Below, piece by piece: positions 55,365 to 64,000 of a stretch of 64,000 nt of DNA. The DNA comes from Antilocapra americana (taxonomy: Eukaryota > Chordata > Mammalia > Artiodactyla > Antilocapridae). The stretch spans positions 2,233,046 through 2,297,045 of the forward strand of contig ML664662.1 of NCBI GenBank assembly GCA_007570785.1, written 5' to 3'. The notes beneath the pieces are model-generated. The model was not told the DNA's origin. It made no database searches and saw only the letters and a list, made by a program, of their open reading frames with translations. Numbering within the stretch: position 1 is the first letter of the stretch; every line of letters starts with the position of its first letter. The translations under genes and the position numbers were made by a program.

Positions 55365-55580
55365 AAGTCTCATTTGGTTCTCATAACAGTCACAGGAAAT
55401 CAGTACAATTACCCCACTGGAGAGATTCAAAAGCCTGAGTTTGGAGGGGTTACAGATTTGCAGCAGCAAATGGCAAACCTGGGCTTGCCCAGCTCCAGAG
55501 GCCCATGACGAACCCCCAGCGAGAACAGGGCCTGGCATCTGGCAGGACTGCAATATTTGTTGAATAAGTGACTGATGTAT
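55365..55580 (-). mobile_element. MIR fragment plus possible L2 tail
   Basis: TAAAGTCTCATTTGGTTCTCATAACAG, GTACAATTACCCCACTGGAGAGATTC and GGGGTTACAGATTTGCAGCAG follow an inverted MIR, diverged. GCAATATTTGTTGAATAAGTGACTG (55550-55574) resembles a plus-strand L2 terminus. Confidence 0.45.
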
Positions 55581-56164
55581 GTGGGGATGAGCTTTGAGGG
55601 GAGGTGAAAGTCAAACCAAGGATGCTGTGTGGCAGTTCTTAAAGTAAAACAGGTTAAAAGTGAACCGCAGCATGCAATTTCCTTAAGGAAAAAAAAGTAA
55701 ACCCTATCAATCACCCTAGGAGTCTGTGAAGATGCAGCTAAATCTCATTTTTCCCCCATCATCATTGCCGTAAGCTGGTCTTTTGGATCCTCTTCAGCAT
55801 CACCCCATCTTATGCTCTCTGCCCATTTCCTTAGCCACGCCTGGCACTGCCTGACATGCCATGCCTTCAGTTCCATTCTGGAACCTTGGTCCTTGCTGAG
55901 AGAGCCCAAGCCCCAGCTAACTACAGCTGAGAAGCTAAGGTCGTGGTGCCCAGGCCCAGTTCCCACCACTTAAACTATGTGGGCTCTTATCTTCCATTTC
56001 CATCCACTAGTAAGCCTTTGCTGATGAATCACCAATTTTTCTCTCCATCTTTCCCCTTCTCTTTTCCACTGACCTTACTGCTTTATAAGAACTCTCAGGG
56101 ATTTTTTTTTGCCTTTGCTCTCTCCCTGAACCTCTTCATCTCCCAGAGCCACTGTTAATGAATC
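55581..56164. other. Unique sequence, nothing recognised
   Basis: Pyrimidine-rich at 56040-56110. No gene or named repeat. Confidence 0.5.
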
Positions 56165-56580
56165 AAATTGCCCTTCGACTCAAATTACGAGGAAAGCAGC
56201 CTCACCCACTACTCGTAGTAGATGGGGTGGCTGCCCCCGGATCCACACTGGCCTCATGGCAATGGCTCAGAGTGGATGTTTATTTTTGAATCTCACATCC
56301 TTTATCTGAGAAAATGGACTACCGATGGGAAACAATTACCTACCACTTACCCCATAGGGCTTATGGGAGCAGATGGCACGTGCGATGGAGAAGCAGCACA
56401 GTGCATTAATGTCATCAGCAAGCATCACAGCCATAATGAGCCCCCATCACGGGGACTGAAAAGCGGAGGGAGGAAAGAGCAACAGCTGGGCACTTCAGCC
56501 AGATGTGGTTGCAGTCACCCAAATGGCTTGTTCCAGTTTCATTTAATGGCAGAGAGCGACATTCAGCTATGAGAAGACCC
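56165..56580. other. Repeat-free block, candidate conserved non-coding element
   Basis: No interspersed repeat. Several motifs suggest regulatory DNA: CAGTGCATTAATGTCATCAGC, CACAGCCATAATGAGCCCCC, TTCATTTAATGGC (TAAT cores), GGCACGTGCG (E-box). A 116-codon plus-strand frame (56222-56572) has no recognisable motif. The claim rests on texture only. Confidence 0.35.
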
Positions 56581-57239
56581 ACAGAAAAGAGCCCCTGCTT
56601 TCAACCCTGTCCATTGTCAGGAAGCCACTCTGCAGGGAGCATGTGGCAATTCATTGTTTACCTGGGCCCACTGAACTGCTTTCTTCTGCTCTGACTGAAC
56701 AAAGCCTGTGTGCGTGTGCGCACGCGTGTATGTCTGTGACCACACAGTGCCTCTGTTAATTCTGTCCAGAAGGAAATGCAGGAGACAGTTCGAGTAAGGT
56801 CTATAAAGCTAGAAGTCATGTTCAAAGATAATACATAATGGATGTGAGAAAGACCTGCAGGACACTTCGTGATTTGCTGAATTTGGACGCTGTGATATCT
56901 GGGACTGTAAAGACAGGACGACAGGTCAGTTTCTGAGCTACAGAAAGGACAAGGATGAGGACCAGTGATCTAGCCAGCATCCCTGACACTTCAGAGGGGT
57001 CTGGGCAGAAAAGGAAAAAGCGCCCCACTGCTGAGTCTCCCCGACCCCCGCCCAGCTGGCATCACAATCATGACTTCACTCCCCACGCCCTCTCCCCCAC
57101 CACCTTTGCTTTGGGCTTTCTCAAAGCTCAGAGCAGGTCAGGATGCCTTCGGATTCTTTCCTCTCCTTCCCAGCTGGACCAAGAAGTGGTTTCCACACCA
57201 ACACTGAGAATGTAGAGGGTCTTAGCACAGATTCTGGTT
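56581..57239. other. Unique sequence, nothing recognised
   Basis: Holds the alternating purine-pyrimidine tract at 56707-56738. Otherwise unassigned. Confidence 0.5.
56707..56738. repeat. Alternating purine-pyrimidine tract, Z-DNA-prone
   Basis: TGTGTGCGTGTGCGCACGCG is followed by TGTATGTCTGTG. Almost perfect alternation with four CG steps and the palindrome GTGCGCAC in its centre. Confidence 0.8.
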
Positions 57240-57420
57240 GCTCACATTGGGGGACAGGTTCATCTTGTATGATCCCCTCATTTGGCAGAGAAGGTAACTG
57301 AAGTCCAGAGTGGAGTGAATGACTTATCCAAGATCACACAGCTTATGACTGCCTGGCTCCACTGATAGTCTAAGCTCCCAGACTCAAACTAATACATTTT
57401 CTACTACACAATAGACTTTA
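57240..57420 (-). mobile_element. MIR SINE
   Basis: Inverted: CTTGTATGATCCCCTCATTTGGCAGAGAAGG, CTGAAGTCCAGAGTGGAGTGAATGACTTATCCAAGATCACACAGC, then ACTCAAACTAATACATTTTC. Confidence 0.82.
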
Positions 57421-57507
57421 TCCAGTTACTATCTGTCCTCATTCCTTGTCATAACATAGAATTTTTTTTGGAGGGGTTAACTGTTTTGTGTAAACAAGGC
57501 TGATGTT

Positions 57508-57668
57508 GGGACTTCCTTGGTGATCCAGTGGTTAAGAATCTGCCTTGCAGTGCAGGATACTTAGGTTCAATCCTGACTGGGGAGTTAAGATCCCATATTC
57601 GAAGAGCAACTGATCCCAAGTGCCAAAGCTAAGACCTGGCATAGCCAAATAAATAGATACCTTTTTAA
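57508..57668 (+). mobile_element. CHR-2-type SINE
   Basis: GGGACTTCCTTGGTGATCCAGTGGTTAAGAATC, GGTTCAATCCTGACTGGGGAG, CTAAGATCCCA-type arms, CTAAGACCTGGCATAGCCAAATAAATAG: a cetartiodactyl tRNA-derived SINE older than Bov-tA. Target duplication AAGGCTGATGTT (57496-57507) / AAGGCTGATATT (57669-57680), 11 of 12 alike. Confidence 0.92.
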
Positions 57669-57825
57669 AAGGCTGATATTTATCAATATAAAGCCTAAGC
57701 ATTTCCAGTTTAGTTCATCTTCACATCCACATTTTTTAGTTGCTGTGAATGCTGCTGGAGACTTCTGCCTCCTGTCTCAACCACTGCAGGGAAAGTGCTC
57801 TTTGCAACTATGTATTTGTTGCTAC

Positions 57826-58048
57826 TGGCTTCCCAGGTGGCACTAGTGGTAAAGAACCTGCCTGCCAATGCAGGGGACTTAAGAGCCTCAGGTTCGATCC
57901 ATGGGTTGGAATGATCCCCTGGAGGAGGGCATGGCAACCCACTCTGGTATTCTTGCCTGGAGTATCCCATGGACAGAGGAGCCTGGTGGGCTACAGTCCA
58001 TGGGGTCACACAGAGTTGCACACAACTGAAGCAAGTTAGCATAGTATG
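57826..58048 (+). mobile_element. Bov-tA SINE
   Basis: Sense copy from TGGCTTCCCAGGTGGCACTAG to GAAGCAAGTTAGCATAGTATG. Target duplication TTTGTTGCTAC (57815-57825) / TTTGTTGGTAC (58049-58059), 10 of 11 alike. A short internal duplication occurs around GGACTTAAGAGCCTCAGG. Confidence 0.95.
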
Positions 58049-58059
58049 TTTGTTGGTAC

Positions 58060-58966
58060 ATTCGAAGGATATCATACCAAACCTCCTTTTACGTACCACC
58101 TTGGCATCATTTGACACTGCTGATCCCATCACCTTCCCAGAAAGCTCTAGTTCAGCGCTGCTCAAAAAGCATGTTTTGTGGACCCATACCAGTAGGCAAA
58201 CTGCAGCCAATATGCAATGAGATAAGGACAGCAACTAAGAATAATCGAACTTTTATAGCAATTTGACAGAATGATTTTTGTCTGCTGAATCTAATAATAA
58301 AGTTTGTATTTTGAATGTCTGATAATGTTGTGTTAATCCATTTTTATTGCATCTTATTACAAAAATGTCATCTGTGACACACTGGAGGGGAAAAAGCCTA
58401 CTCCTTCTCCAAAGATAACAGGAAAAGCACTGCTACCAGCCTTTATCTTTGCTGAATCTGGTTCTCCTGGCATCCCTCCCATTCCACTCCTCCAGAAAGA
58501 TTGCATGTTGCCTGCATCTCTTCCTGCCCGCAAAGCTTTGCCCTTTCCTAACCAACTCTGGTGCATCGATCAGATCTCAGGAGATAGGCCACTCCCCTGG
58601 AAGCCTCTCCTCCATGCTGCCTTGTCCTGTCCACACAATCCACACAACAGGACAAGTCAGACTCCACTGCAGCTGCAAAACAGCATGGTTTCCTCAGCCC
58701 CTAGCCCAGTTCCCAGAATGCAGTTTGACTTGTGGTAGGAATGAGTTTCCTGGGGGCGGGGAGGAGGTTTGGAAGCCCACCCTTCATCAAGTTAGCTGGC
58801 ATTTTCTGTCTACTCATTTCCTCCTTTTTTCTTCATCCTACCTGACTCTTGCTGTAGACATCCTGATGGTCAAATTTTAACAGTGAATTAACAAGTAGGG
58901 CAATCCCATCTGAGGTCCAAGTTAAAGTCAGAAAACTCCAGGTTGCAAACCATCTTAGAGATCATA
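58060..58966. other. Unique sequence, nothing recognised
   Basis: About 0.9 kb. A 143-codon plus-strand frame (58449-58880) has no recognisable motif. No named repeat. Confidence 0.5.
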
Positions 58967-59036
58967 TTGGGTTGGCCCAAAAGTTTGGGTTTTTCTGGAC
59001 GATGGCGAAACCGAATGAATTTTTTGGCCAGGCCAA
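58967..59036. mobile_element. Mariner-type MITE, 70 bp
   Basis: Terminal inverted repeats TTGGGTTGGCCCAAAAGTTT and AATTTTTTGGCCAGGCCAA, with TA on both sides (58965-58966 and 59037-59038), the mariner target duplication. The ends match the ruminant/mammalian mariner terminus 'TTGGGTTGGCCAAAAAGTTCG'. It is a deletion derivative with no transposase. Confidence 0.85.
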
Positions 59037-59210
59037 TATGCTTTCCCTTTGGCAGGGAGCAGGAAGAGACAGCATATGGAGTTTTATCCATAGAACTCAT
59101 CCCCACTATCTGAGGGCATCCTGGGACTCTGCCAGCCTCTGTGGAGGAAATTGCCTCACTTTAATTTAAGCACAGATGGGGAGCTTGTATTTAAGCCCTG
59201 GCCAGGTAGA

Positions 59211-59304
59211 TATTCTTGAGCTGGGAAATCCTGTTGACAGAGGAGCCTGGCAGGCAGCAGTCCATAGGGTCGCAGAGAGTCGGACATGACTGAACACACA
59301 TGCA
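59211..59304 (+). mobile_element. Partial Bov-tA SINE (3' part)
   Basis: TATTCTTGAGCTGGGAAATCCTGTTGACAGAGGAGCCTGGCAGGCAGCAGTCC to GTCGGACATGACTGAACACACA. The head is missing; the tail runs into an ACATGCAC-type run. Confidence 0.9.
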
Positions 59305-59684
59305 CATGTATGCAGGTAGAATGTAACACACCAAGTGGAATGTCACAGCTTTCTCTGTCCTATGCCTCAGTGGCCTGCAGTGTGAATGAATGGCAGCCAG
59401 GGTGACTCTTGGGTCTAAGTTGAAAGAGGGACTAATTAGTCATCCTATAGCACATTGAAAATAGAAATGTCAAGTATTACTATTAATAGTCATGTTTCCT
59501 CTGCTCTGGTTGGCAAAGCCCCTCATGCCTTCATTCCAGAACCTTTGGAAAGTAATGAGAAACATGATTTGGAGGGAAAAGAGAGCTATAACTGTAGTGT
59601 ATCTCAGTATGACTGGAAAAATAAAATGCAGGTGAATATGCTGGCTTTCTAGAGTGAACCTGAAGGCTAAAATTCTAAGAAAAA
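59305..59684. other. Unique sequence, nothing recognised
   Basis: No gene or named repeat; a 65-codon frame at 59455-59652 is unremarkable. Confidence 0.5.
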
Positions 59685-60620
59685 TATTAACTGCTTTAAT
59701 ACATAAAAATGTTGAAACTTTGGAATTGTAAAAAATACAAAATGCCATAAACAATTAAAGGACAAATGAAAACCTGGGCAAAATGTTTTACACAGACAGC
59801 AATTGAAAGAAGATTCTTAATATGTAAAGTACTCTTAGAATCAATAAGAAAATGAGGAATACCCAAACAGAAAAATGGGCCAAAGGCCTAAGTAGGTAAT
59901 GCAAAAAAGAAGAAATCCAAGTCGACCACATATGTAAAGATACGCTGTTTTATATGGCATCGCTTTGATTACCAGTGAAGCTAAACAATAGAATATAATT
60001 ATTCATTTATCAGATTGGCAAAGATAAAACATATAGATCATCTGCAGGCCAAGTGAGGGGGAATGGGTATTTACTTTTGTCACTAATGGGATTGTAAATA
60101 GGCACAGCCTTTCTGGAGAGTAATTTCGCAATGAATAACAAAAACATTGTCTTTCTACTCATGGATTCCACCTCTATGAATGAACCCTAAGGAATAATCA
60201 AACAAGTACACCAAGATATGTATGATAAGACTGGTTACCTCAGTGAGTTTTATAGTAGCAAAACTGGAAGCTATCTAAATGTGTATCAGTGGCTGATCAG
60301 TTACGCATACAGTTGAATACTACGTCCTTTAAAAACATCAGTAGCTTAATATCTACAAATATGGAAAGGCATTCATGACATCTAGATGTCACTAAAGGAA
60401 GCAAAGAAAGCTGGAGACTGGGGGTGTAGAATTGTTTTTTTCAGGCATTTTAAAAAGTGTATGCATGTAGAAAAACATCTCAGTGAAAGTGCTCTAAAAT
60501 CATACTTCTTGAAGGGTGAGATTACTGGTGATTTTTACTTTCTTCTTTTATACTTTTCCATAATTTATTGACTTTTCACAATGAAAATTTATAGTTATCG
60601 CCACTAAAAAAAAGTGTGTT
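59685..60620 (+). mobile_element. HAL1/L1M-type LINE 3' part
   Basis: AAAACCTGGGCAAAATGTTTTACACAGAC, ACAGAAAAATGGGCCAAAGGCC, TATCAGATTGGCAAAGATAAAAC, TGGAGAGTAATTTCGCAATG, GGATTCCACCTCTATGAATG, ATCAGTTACGCATACAGTTGAATACTACG, ending CATAATTTATTGACTTTTCAC. It is the ancient L1-like order with a HAL1/L1ME-like 3' end. Confidence 0.8.
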
Positions 60621-61324
60621 TTAGGAGCACTTGGTCTGGTTATTCTGGCTGTTCTACAGAGGTGGGAGAAGCAACAAATAAAGACATAAGTATATAAATA
60701 AAAATAAAGAAGTAAAATTTGATTGTTCCTTTCTGGAATTATATCATTACTCACTTTGTACTCACTTTATTCATGAAAATTTCCCTACCCCCAGCAGCCT
60801 CTTTTTTTCTTTTGAAAATATCCCAGAACAGTCTATTACATTAACTGCTCCTGAAATTATTCCTGGGTATAATATTTGTATTTTTAATTTTTAAAATCTC
60901 TAATAAAAAATAATTGCCAATAAACTGTGCTAAAAAGCATCTCTCCCCAGGGACATATATTATGATCTCAATCCTCTGAGTGAAGCTGTGCAAAGAAGTC
61001 CCGCTGGGTCCAACTCCACTGGGATAACTGTCGCCAGGTGTACAGGGCATGCTTTGCCTTTGCTAGAAGCCAGCCCTGCTAGTGCCTCTAAGTGATCTTT
61101 CCACATACTGGCTTCTCATTCTATTCTTACAGGACCAAATCAGGGCCTGCCCCCATGTTTAGAAATGTAACCTGGGATGCTAAAGTGTTTTCTGTTAGTA
61201 AGTCTTATGTCATCTTAATATGACATAAGAATATGAAAAATGTACCAATCTTCCACTGAGAATATTCCCTAGAGAAATAAGAACCACAGTTCTCTCAACT
61301 ATATCTTATTATATATAAAAAGGC
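60621..61324. other. Unique AT-rich sequence, nothing recognised
   Basis: About 0.7 kb; no gene or clear repeat. Confidence 0.5.
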
Positions 61325-61382
61325 ATATATATATATACACATATATATATACATACATACACACACCACATATGTATATACG
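61325..61382. repeat. (TA)n/(CA)n compound microsatellite
   Basis: ATATATATATATACACATATATATATACATACATACACACACC: mixed AT, AC and ATAC units. Confidence 0.9.
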
Positions 61383-61796
61383 TTTTTAGTTTGAACTATA
61401 TAAAATTTCTTACATTCAACTCTTTTTGATCTATAGAAATGGCAATTTCCTACAGTTCAATCTTACATGTTCTTCAGCTGATTGTATCTGGACAGTTTTA
61501 TACTATGATAAAAATTAAATAGAACATAATACCTCAGTGCTGCTGTTGTTACCTTCGTAGAGCAATTAAAATCTCTTTCCAGGGAAGCAAAAAAAGGGAC
61601 TATTTTCAGTGAATTTCCCTATGATGAAAGTATACCTATGTGTGTATACGTGTGTGCATCTCCTTAGAAAATAGCCATTAGCCTTGAAAACATCTGTCTT
61701 AATCTAACTTTGTCCTATGTGCCATCTAACAACTGCTTTGTTGAAGTTGCTTTTGGAGTCTATTTCTTTATTTTCAAAACTTTTGTCTTAAGCAAA
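61383..61796. other. Unique AT-rich sequence, nothing recognised
   Basis: No gene or named repeat. Confidence 0.5.
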
Positions 61797-62137
61797 AACA
61801 ACAATACAGTATATTAACACATATATATGGAATTTAGAAAGACAGTAACAAGAACCCAACATGCGAGACAGCAAAAGGAATGCAGATGTATAGAATAGAC
61901 TCGTGGACTCTGTGGATGAGTGAAAGGGTGGGATGATATGGGAGAATGGCATTGAAACATGTTAATTATCATATGTGTAATCAATCGCCAGCCCAGGATT
62001 GATTCTCGGGGCTGGTGCATCGAGATTTCCCGGGGGGGAGGGAGGAGGGAGGGGGGAGGGAGGGGTTTCTGGAGGGGGAGCATATGTAAACCCATGGTGA
62101 TATCATGGCATTGTATGGCAAAAACAATAAAAGGGAG
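61797..62137 (+). mobile_element. Ruminant L1 3' end with G-rich UTR
   Basis: Begins in the last ORF2 codons (AACACATATATATGGAATTTAG), then the L1-BT-type 3' UTR: GCGAGACAGCAAAAGG, GGACTCTGTGGATGAG, TGGGAGAATGGCATTGAAACATG, GGGGCTGGTGCATCG. A long G-rich run lies at 62032-62080, followed by TGGCAAAAACAATAAAAGGG. Only the last 340 bp of the element is present; the A tail is short. Confidence 0.9.
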
Positions 62138-62281
62138 AGAAAAAAAACCTTTTGTCTTAAAAATAAAGAAAAGTATCTTCCCAGGTGATATTACCACACT
62201 GCTGTTCATTTTTCACATTTCAATTCCATTCATCTCCTTGCAAGACCATTCTGTCCTTTAACGGCTGGCCAGAGATGTTTG

Positions 62282-62420
62282 GGCCTTCCCTTGTGGCTCA
62301 GCTGGTAAAGATTCCCCTGCAATGTGGGATACCTGGGTTCAATCCCTGGGTTGGGAAGATCCCCTGGAGAAGATCCATGGAGTCCCAAAGAGTCAGACAC
62401 AACTGAGCAACTTTCACTTT
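62282..62420 (+). mobile_element. Bov-tA SINE with internal deletion
   Basis: Head intact (GGCCTTCCCTTGTGGCTCAGCTGG; GGTTCAATCC), then CCCTGGAGAAG joins directly to ATCCATGGAGTCCC. About 70 bp of the middle is missing, and the tail GAGCAACTTTCACTTTC is present. Confidence 0.93.
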
Positions 62421-62516
62421 CAGAGATATTAAGCAACTTGCTCAAGGTCACACAGCTAATTGGGGTGGAACTGGGACTAAACCCTGGGCTTTGGGGCTCT
62501 TCCACCCTGCAGAGGG
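62421..62516 (-). mobile_element. MIR fragment
   Basis: Inverted: GAGATATTAAGCAACTTGCTCAAGGTCACACAGCTAATTGGGGTGGAACTGGGACTAAACCC. The Bov-tA lies at its left edge. Confidence 0.88.
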
Positions 62517-63289
62517 AGTAAAGGTTGTTATTATCAGCTCCTCTCATGAGGGAGAATCAGCTAAGTTAAAAAGCCAAGCTCGGAACCAAGAGCCTGGAAG
62601 GTTTGAGGGAAAAGATCATTAGTTGACAAATTATCATGATCATTATTAATATTATTATTCATATGCTATGTCTGCCACAGAAAAAAAAGGTTTATTTAAA
62701 ATGCACATAATAATTTGAGTTTGCTCCAACATTTATTTTCTGTCTAAACTATTTTTTAACTGATATGAATGCAAAGACTTCTGAAGACAAAAAGCAAGGC
62801 TTTTTAAAAAATCCATAACCTTAAATTAAGACCACATTTATTCACACTGCTGCTCACAGCCCAGAACTTTCTTCCTTTTAACCCTTCAGTGACATCAGCA
62901 AGCCACATTTCCACCTCATCTTGGTCAAATTTTTCTTTTTGCTGGTAGCAACTGAATTGGAAGACCAAAGTATAACACATTTCACAGTAAGAATCCTAAT
63001 GGGATTTTTAGTAAGCGGGCCCTACCAGCCCACTTCCCCAGTGAAAACACGCTTCTAATTGATCTCCATGTAGAAACAGCAGCTGGTGATGAGAACCACT
63101 ATGTTCTGGTGGGTAATTATTTTATCAGGACAAGCACTTCCATCAATGATAAGAGAGAAACAGCAGGACGTGGGGAGAGACATACAGAGAGGGCCAAACA
63201 GACAGACAGACATAGATAAGACTCAGCGAAAACCTGCCTGCAGAACCCACAGCCTCGAAACCTGAAATTGGAAGTTTCTGATAATTCAT
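62517..63289. other. AT-rich unique sequence
   Basis: No gene or clear repeat. A short (GACA)n-like stretch lies at 63200-63216. Repeat-poor and possibly part of the same regulatory block as the right end. Confidence 0.45.
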
Positions 63290-63480
63290 GACGCCCTGGA
63301 GCCAGGTGGAGGCAGGGAGGGGCTGGAGGGGCCAAAGGCGCCGGCTCCCCGCGGCGCCTGCGCTGGCCCGGAGCTCTGTTAGGGGGCACTGTGGGGCCGC
63401 AAGTGCCGATTCCCCATCCTCCAACACCCGCAGCTTCCGCCGGCCTGCCTGCCTTGGTTGAAACCCCCGTAGCTCTTTTG
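63290..63480. promoter_or_regulatory. Small CpG-rich cluster
   Basis: About 14 CpGs in 190 bp (GGCGCCGGC, CCCGCGGCGCC, TTCCGCCGG) in a GC-rich block with no SINE. A CTCF-like CTGTTAGGGGGCAC (63376-63389, 11 of 14) lies inside. It may be a weak promoter, insulator or enhancer. Minus-strand frames of 139 and 113 codons cross it but lack recognised motifs and are Pro/Ala/Arg-rich, as GC bias would give. Confidence 0.4.
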
Positions 63481-64000
63481 GCAAAGAGTAGGTGTGTCCT
63501 GGCCAGATTCCAGTTTGGGTAATTACAGCCTGTCAACCTAAATTCCCCCCAGGATTGCAGTTAAATATGGTACCCGTCTTCACAATTAAATTTTCGCTCT
63601 AATAGGACACTCGATTGTCATGTTACGTGACAGTTAAATAGCGGCTGCATCGTACCCTAGAGGTAGCTGCACTTTTGTAGTGACTACAAAGATTTCTCCG
63701 GGTGTAATAAATGACCTGTATGGACAGAATCAGGGGCTCTTTCTACTAAATGAGAGTTGGTAACTTTGCTCATTATTCAAATTATTTTCTCGAACTCATT
63801 CAGGGAAAAAAAAAAAGAGGAACCCTTACTACTCCAATATCATCTCCACTTCTTTCTCCTGGAAATAAAAATCAGGATTCCAGGTTGTTGCAGTACCGGG
63901 GTGGGAGGGAGCTTCTGACTAGCCTTCCAGCCCCAGGTCCCCTCCATTCCTTCCTTTCAACATCACAGGATTCTTGCCTTTCTCTAAATGTGCCATGGAC
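63481..64000. other. Repeat-free block, candidate conserved non-coding element
   Basis: No interspersed repeat to the window end. Between 63560 and 63790 CpGs sit inside AT-rich DNA (TTTTCGCTC, ACTCGATTG, TTACGTGACAG, AGCGGCTGCATCGTACC, CTCGAACTC) along with TAAT cores (CTCTAATAGG, GTGTAATAAATG). Retained CpGs in AT-rich unique sequence are a typical look of conserved enhancers, but this cannot be proved without alignment. Confidence 0.4.

Noticed and set aside
60386..60571. 61-codon plus-strand frame
   Set aside because: Lies within the HAL1/L1M-type 3' region and ends in its AT-rich UTR.
54..62420. Regularly recurring ~200-bp units, considered as a CRISPR-like or other designed array
   Set aside because: They are dispersed Bov-tA SINEs in both orientations with individual target duplications, in a mammalian genome; no array structure.
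63117..63536. 139-codon minus-strand frame at the CpG cluster
   Set aside because: Pro/Ala/Arg-rich from GC bias followed by a repetitive Cys/Leu/Ser tail from GACA-like repeats; no known protein.

Overview
The window is nuclear DNA of a ruminant, probably a bovid (cattle, sheep, goat or a close relative). The identification rests on mobile elements: at least 14 copies or fragments of the tRNA-derived SINE Bov-tA, one CHR-2-type SINE, two 3' fragments of the RTE retrotransposon BovB, L1 copies of the ruminant type, and a solo endogenous-retrovirus LTR resembling the bovine BTLTR1 group. Older mammalian repeats (MIR, L2, MER5, MaLR-type LTRs, HAL1/L1M) lie beneath these. I cannot tell the species apart from sequence alone. 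A run of exactly 100 N at 53819-53918 marks a draft-assembly gap.

No complete host protein-coding gene, rRNA gene or functional tRNA gene can be supported. Long open frames are either inside L1 or SINE copies or look like chance frames. The only host coding candidate is weak: an ATG at 8146 in a good initiation context, about 95 bp downstream of an RFX X-box-like motif. The only recognisable proteins are broken L1 ORF1 and ORF2 in the element at 9377-14951.

Layout. 1-9.4 kb: (TG)n, Bov-tA copies, MIRs, an L2 split by a SINE, and MaLR-type LTRs, one split by an L1 3' end with a target duplication. 9.4-15 kb: the large decayed ruminant L1. 15-19 kb: mostly unique sequence. 19-27.5 kb: MER5, minus-strand LTRs and a three-layer nest (Bov-tA in L1 in L2). 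27.5-33 kb: mainly unique. 33-38.5 kb: an older L1 without its 3' end, containing another L1 3' end and lying between L2 pieces. 39-45 kb: LTR fragments, an ERV solo LTR and BovB. 45-52.8 kb: MIR, L2, MER5A and Bov-tA copies. 52.9-53.9 kb: a CpG island, a purine tract and the gap. 54-64 kb: a possible LTR with two octamer motifs, low-repeat stretches that may be conserved non-coding DNA, a mariner-type MITE, HAL1-like and young L1 tails, and a small CpG-rich cluster near the right end.

Roughly two fifths of the window is recognisable interspersed repeat by my spans. It reads as intergenic or intronic sequence. The best functional candidates are regulatory: the CpG island at 52.9-53.3 kb, the CpG-rich right end, the X-box/ATG pair near 8.1 kb, a CTCF-like site at 22.76 kb and a TCF/LEF-like site at 40.26 kb. 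I found no undescribed biological system. Repeat family names are from recognition of consensus features, without a database search, so subfamily labels are approximate.
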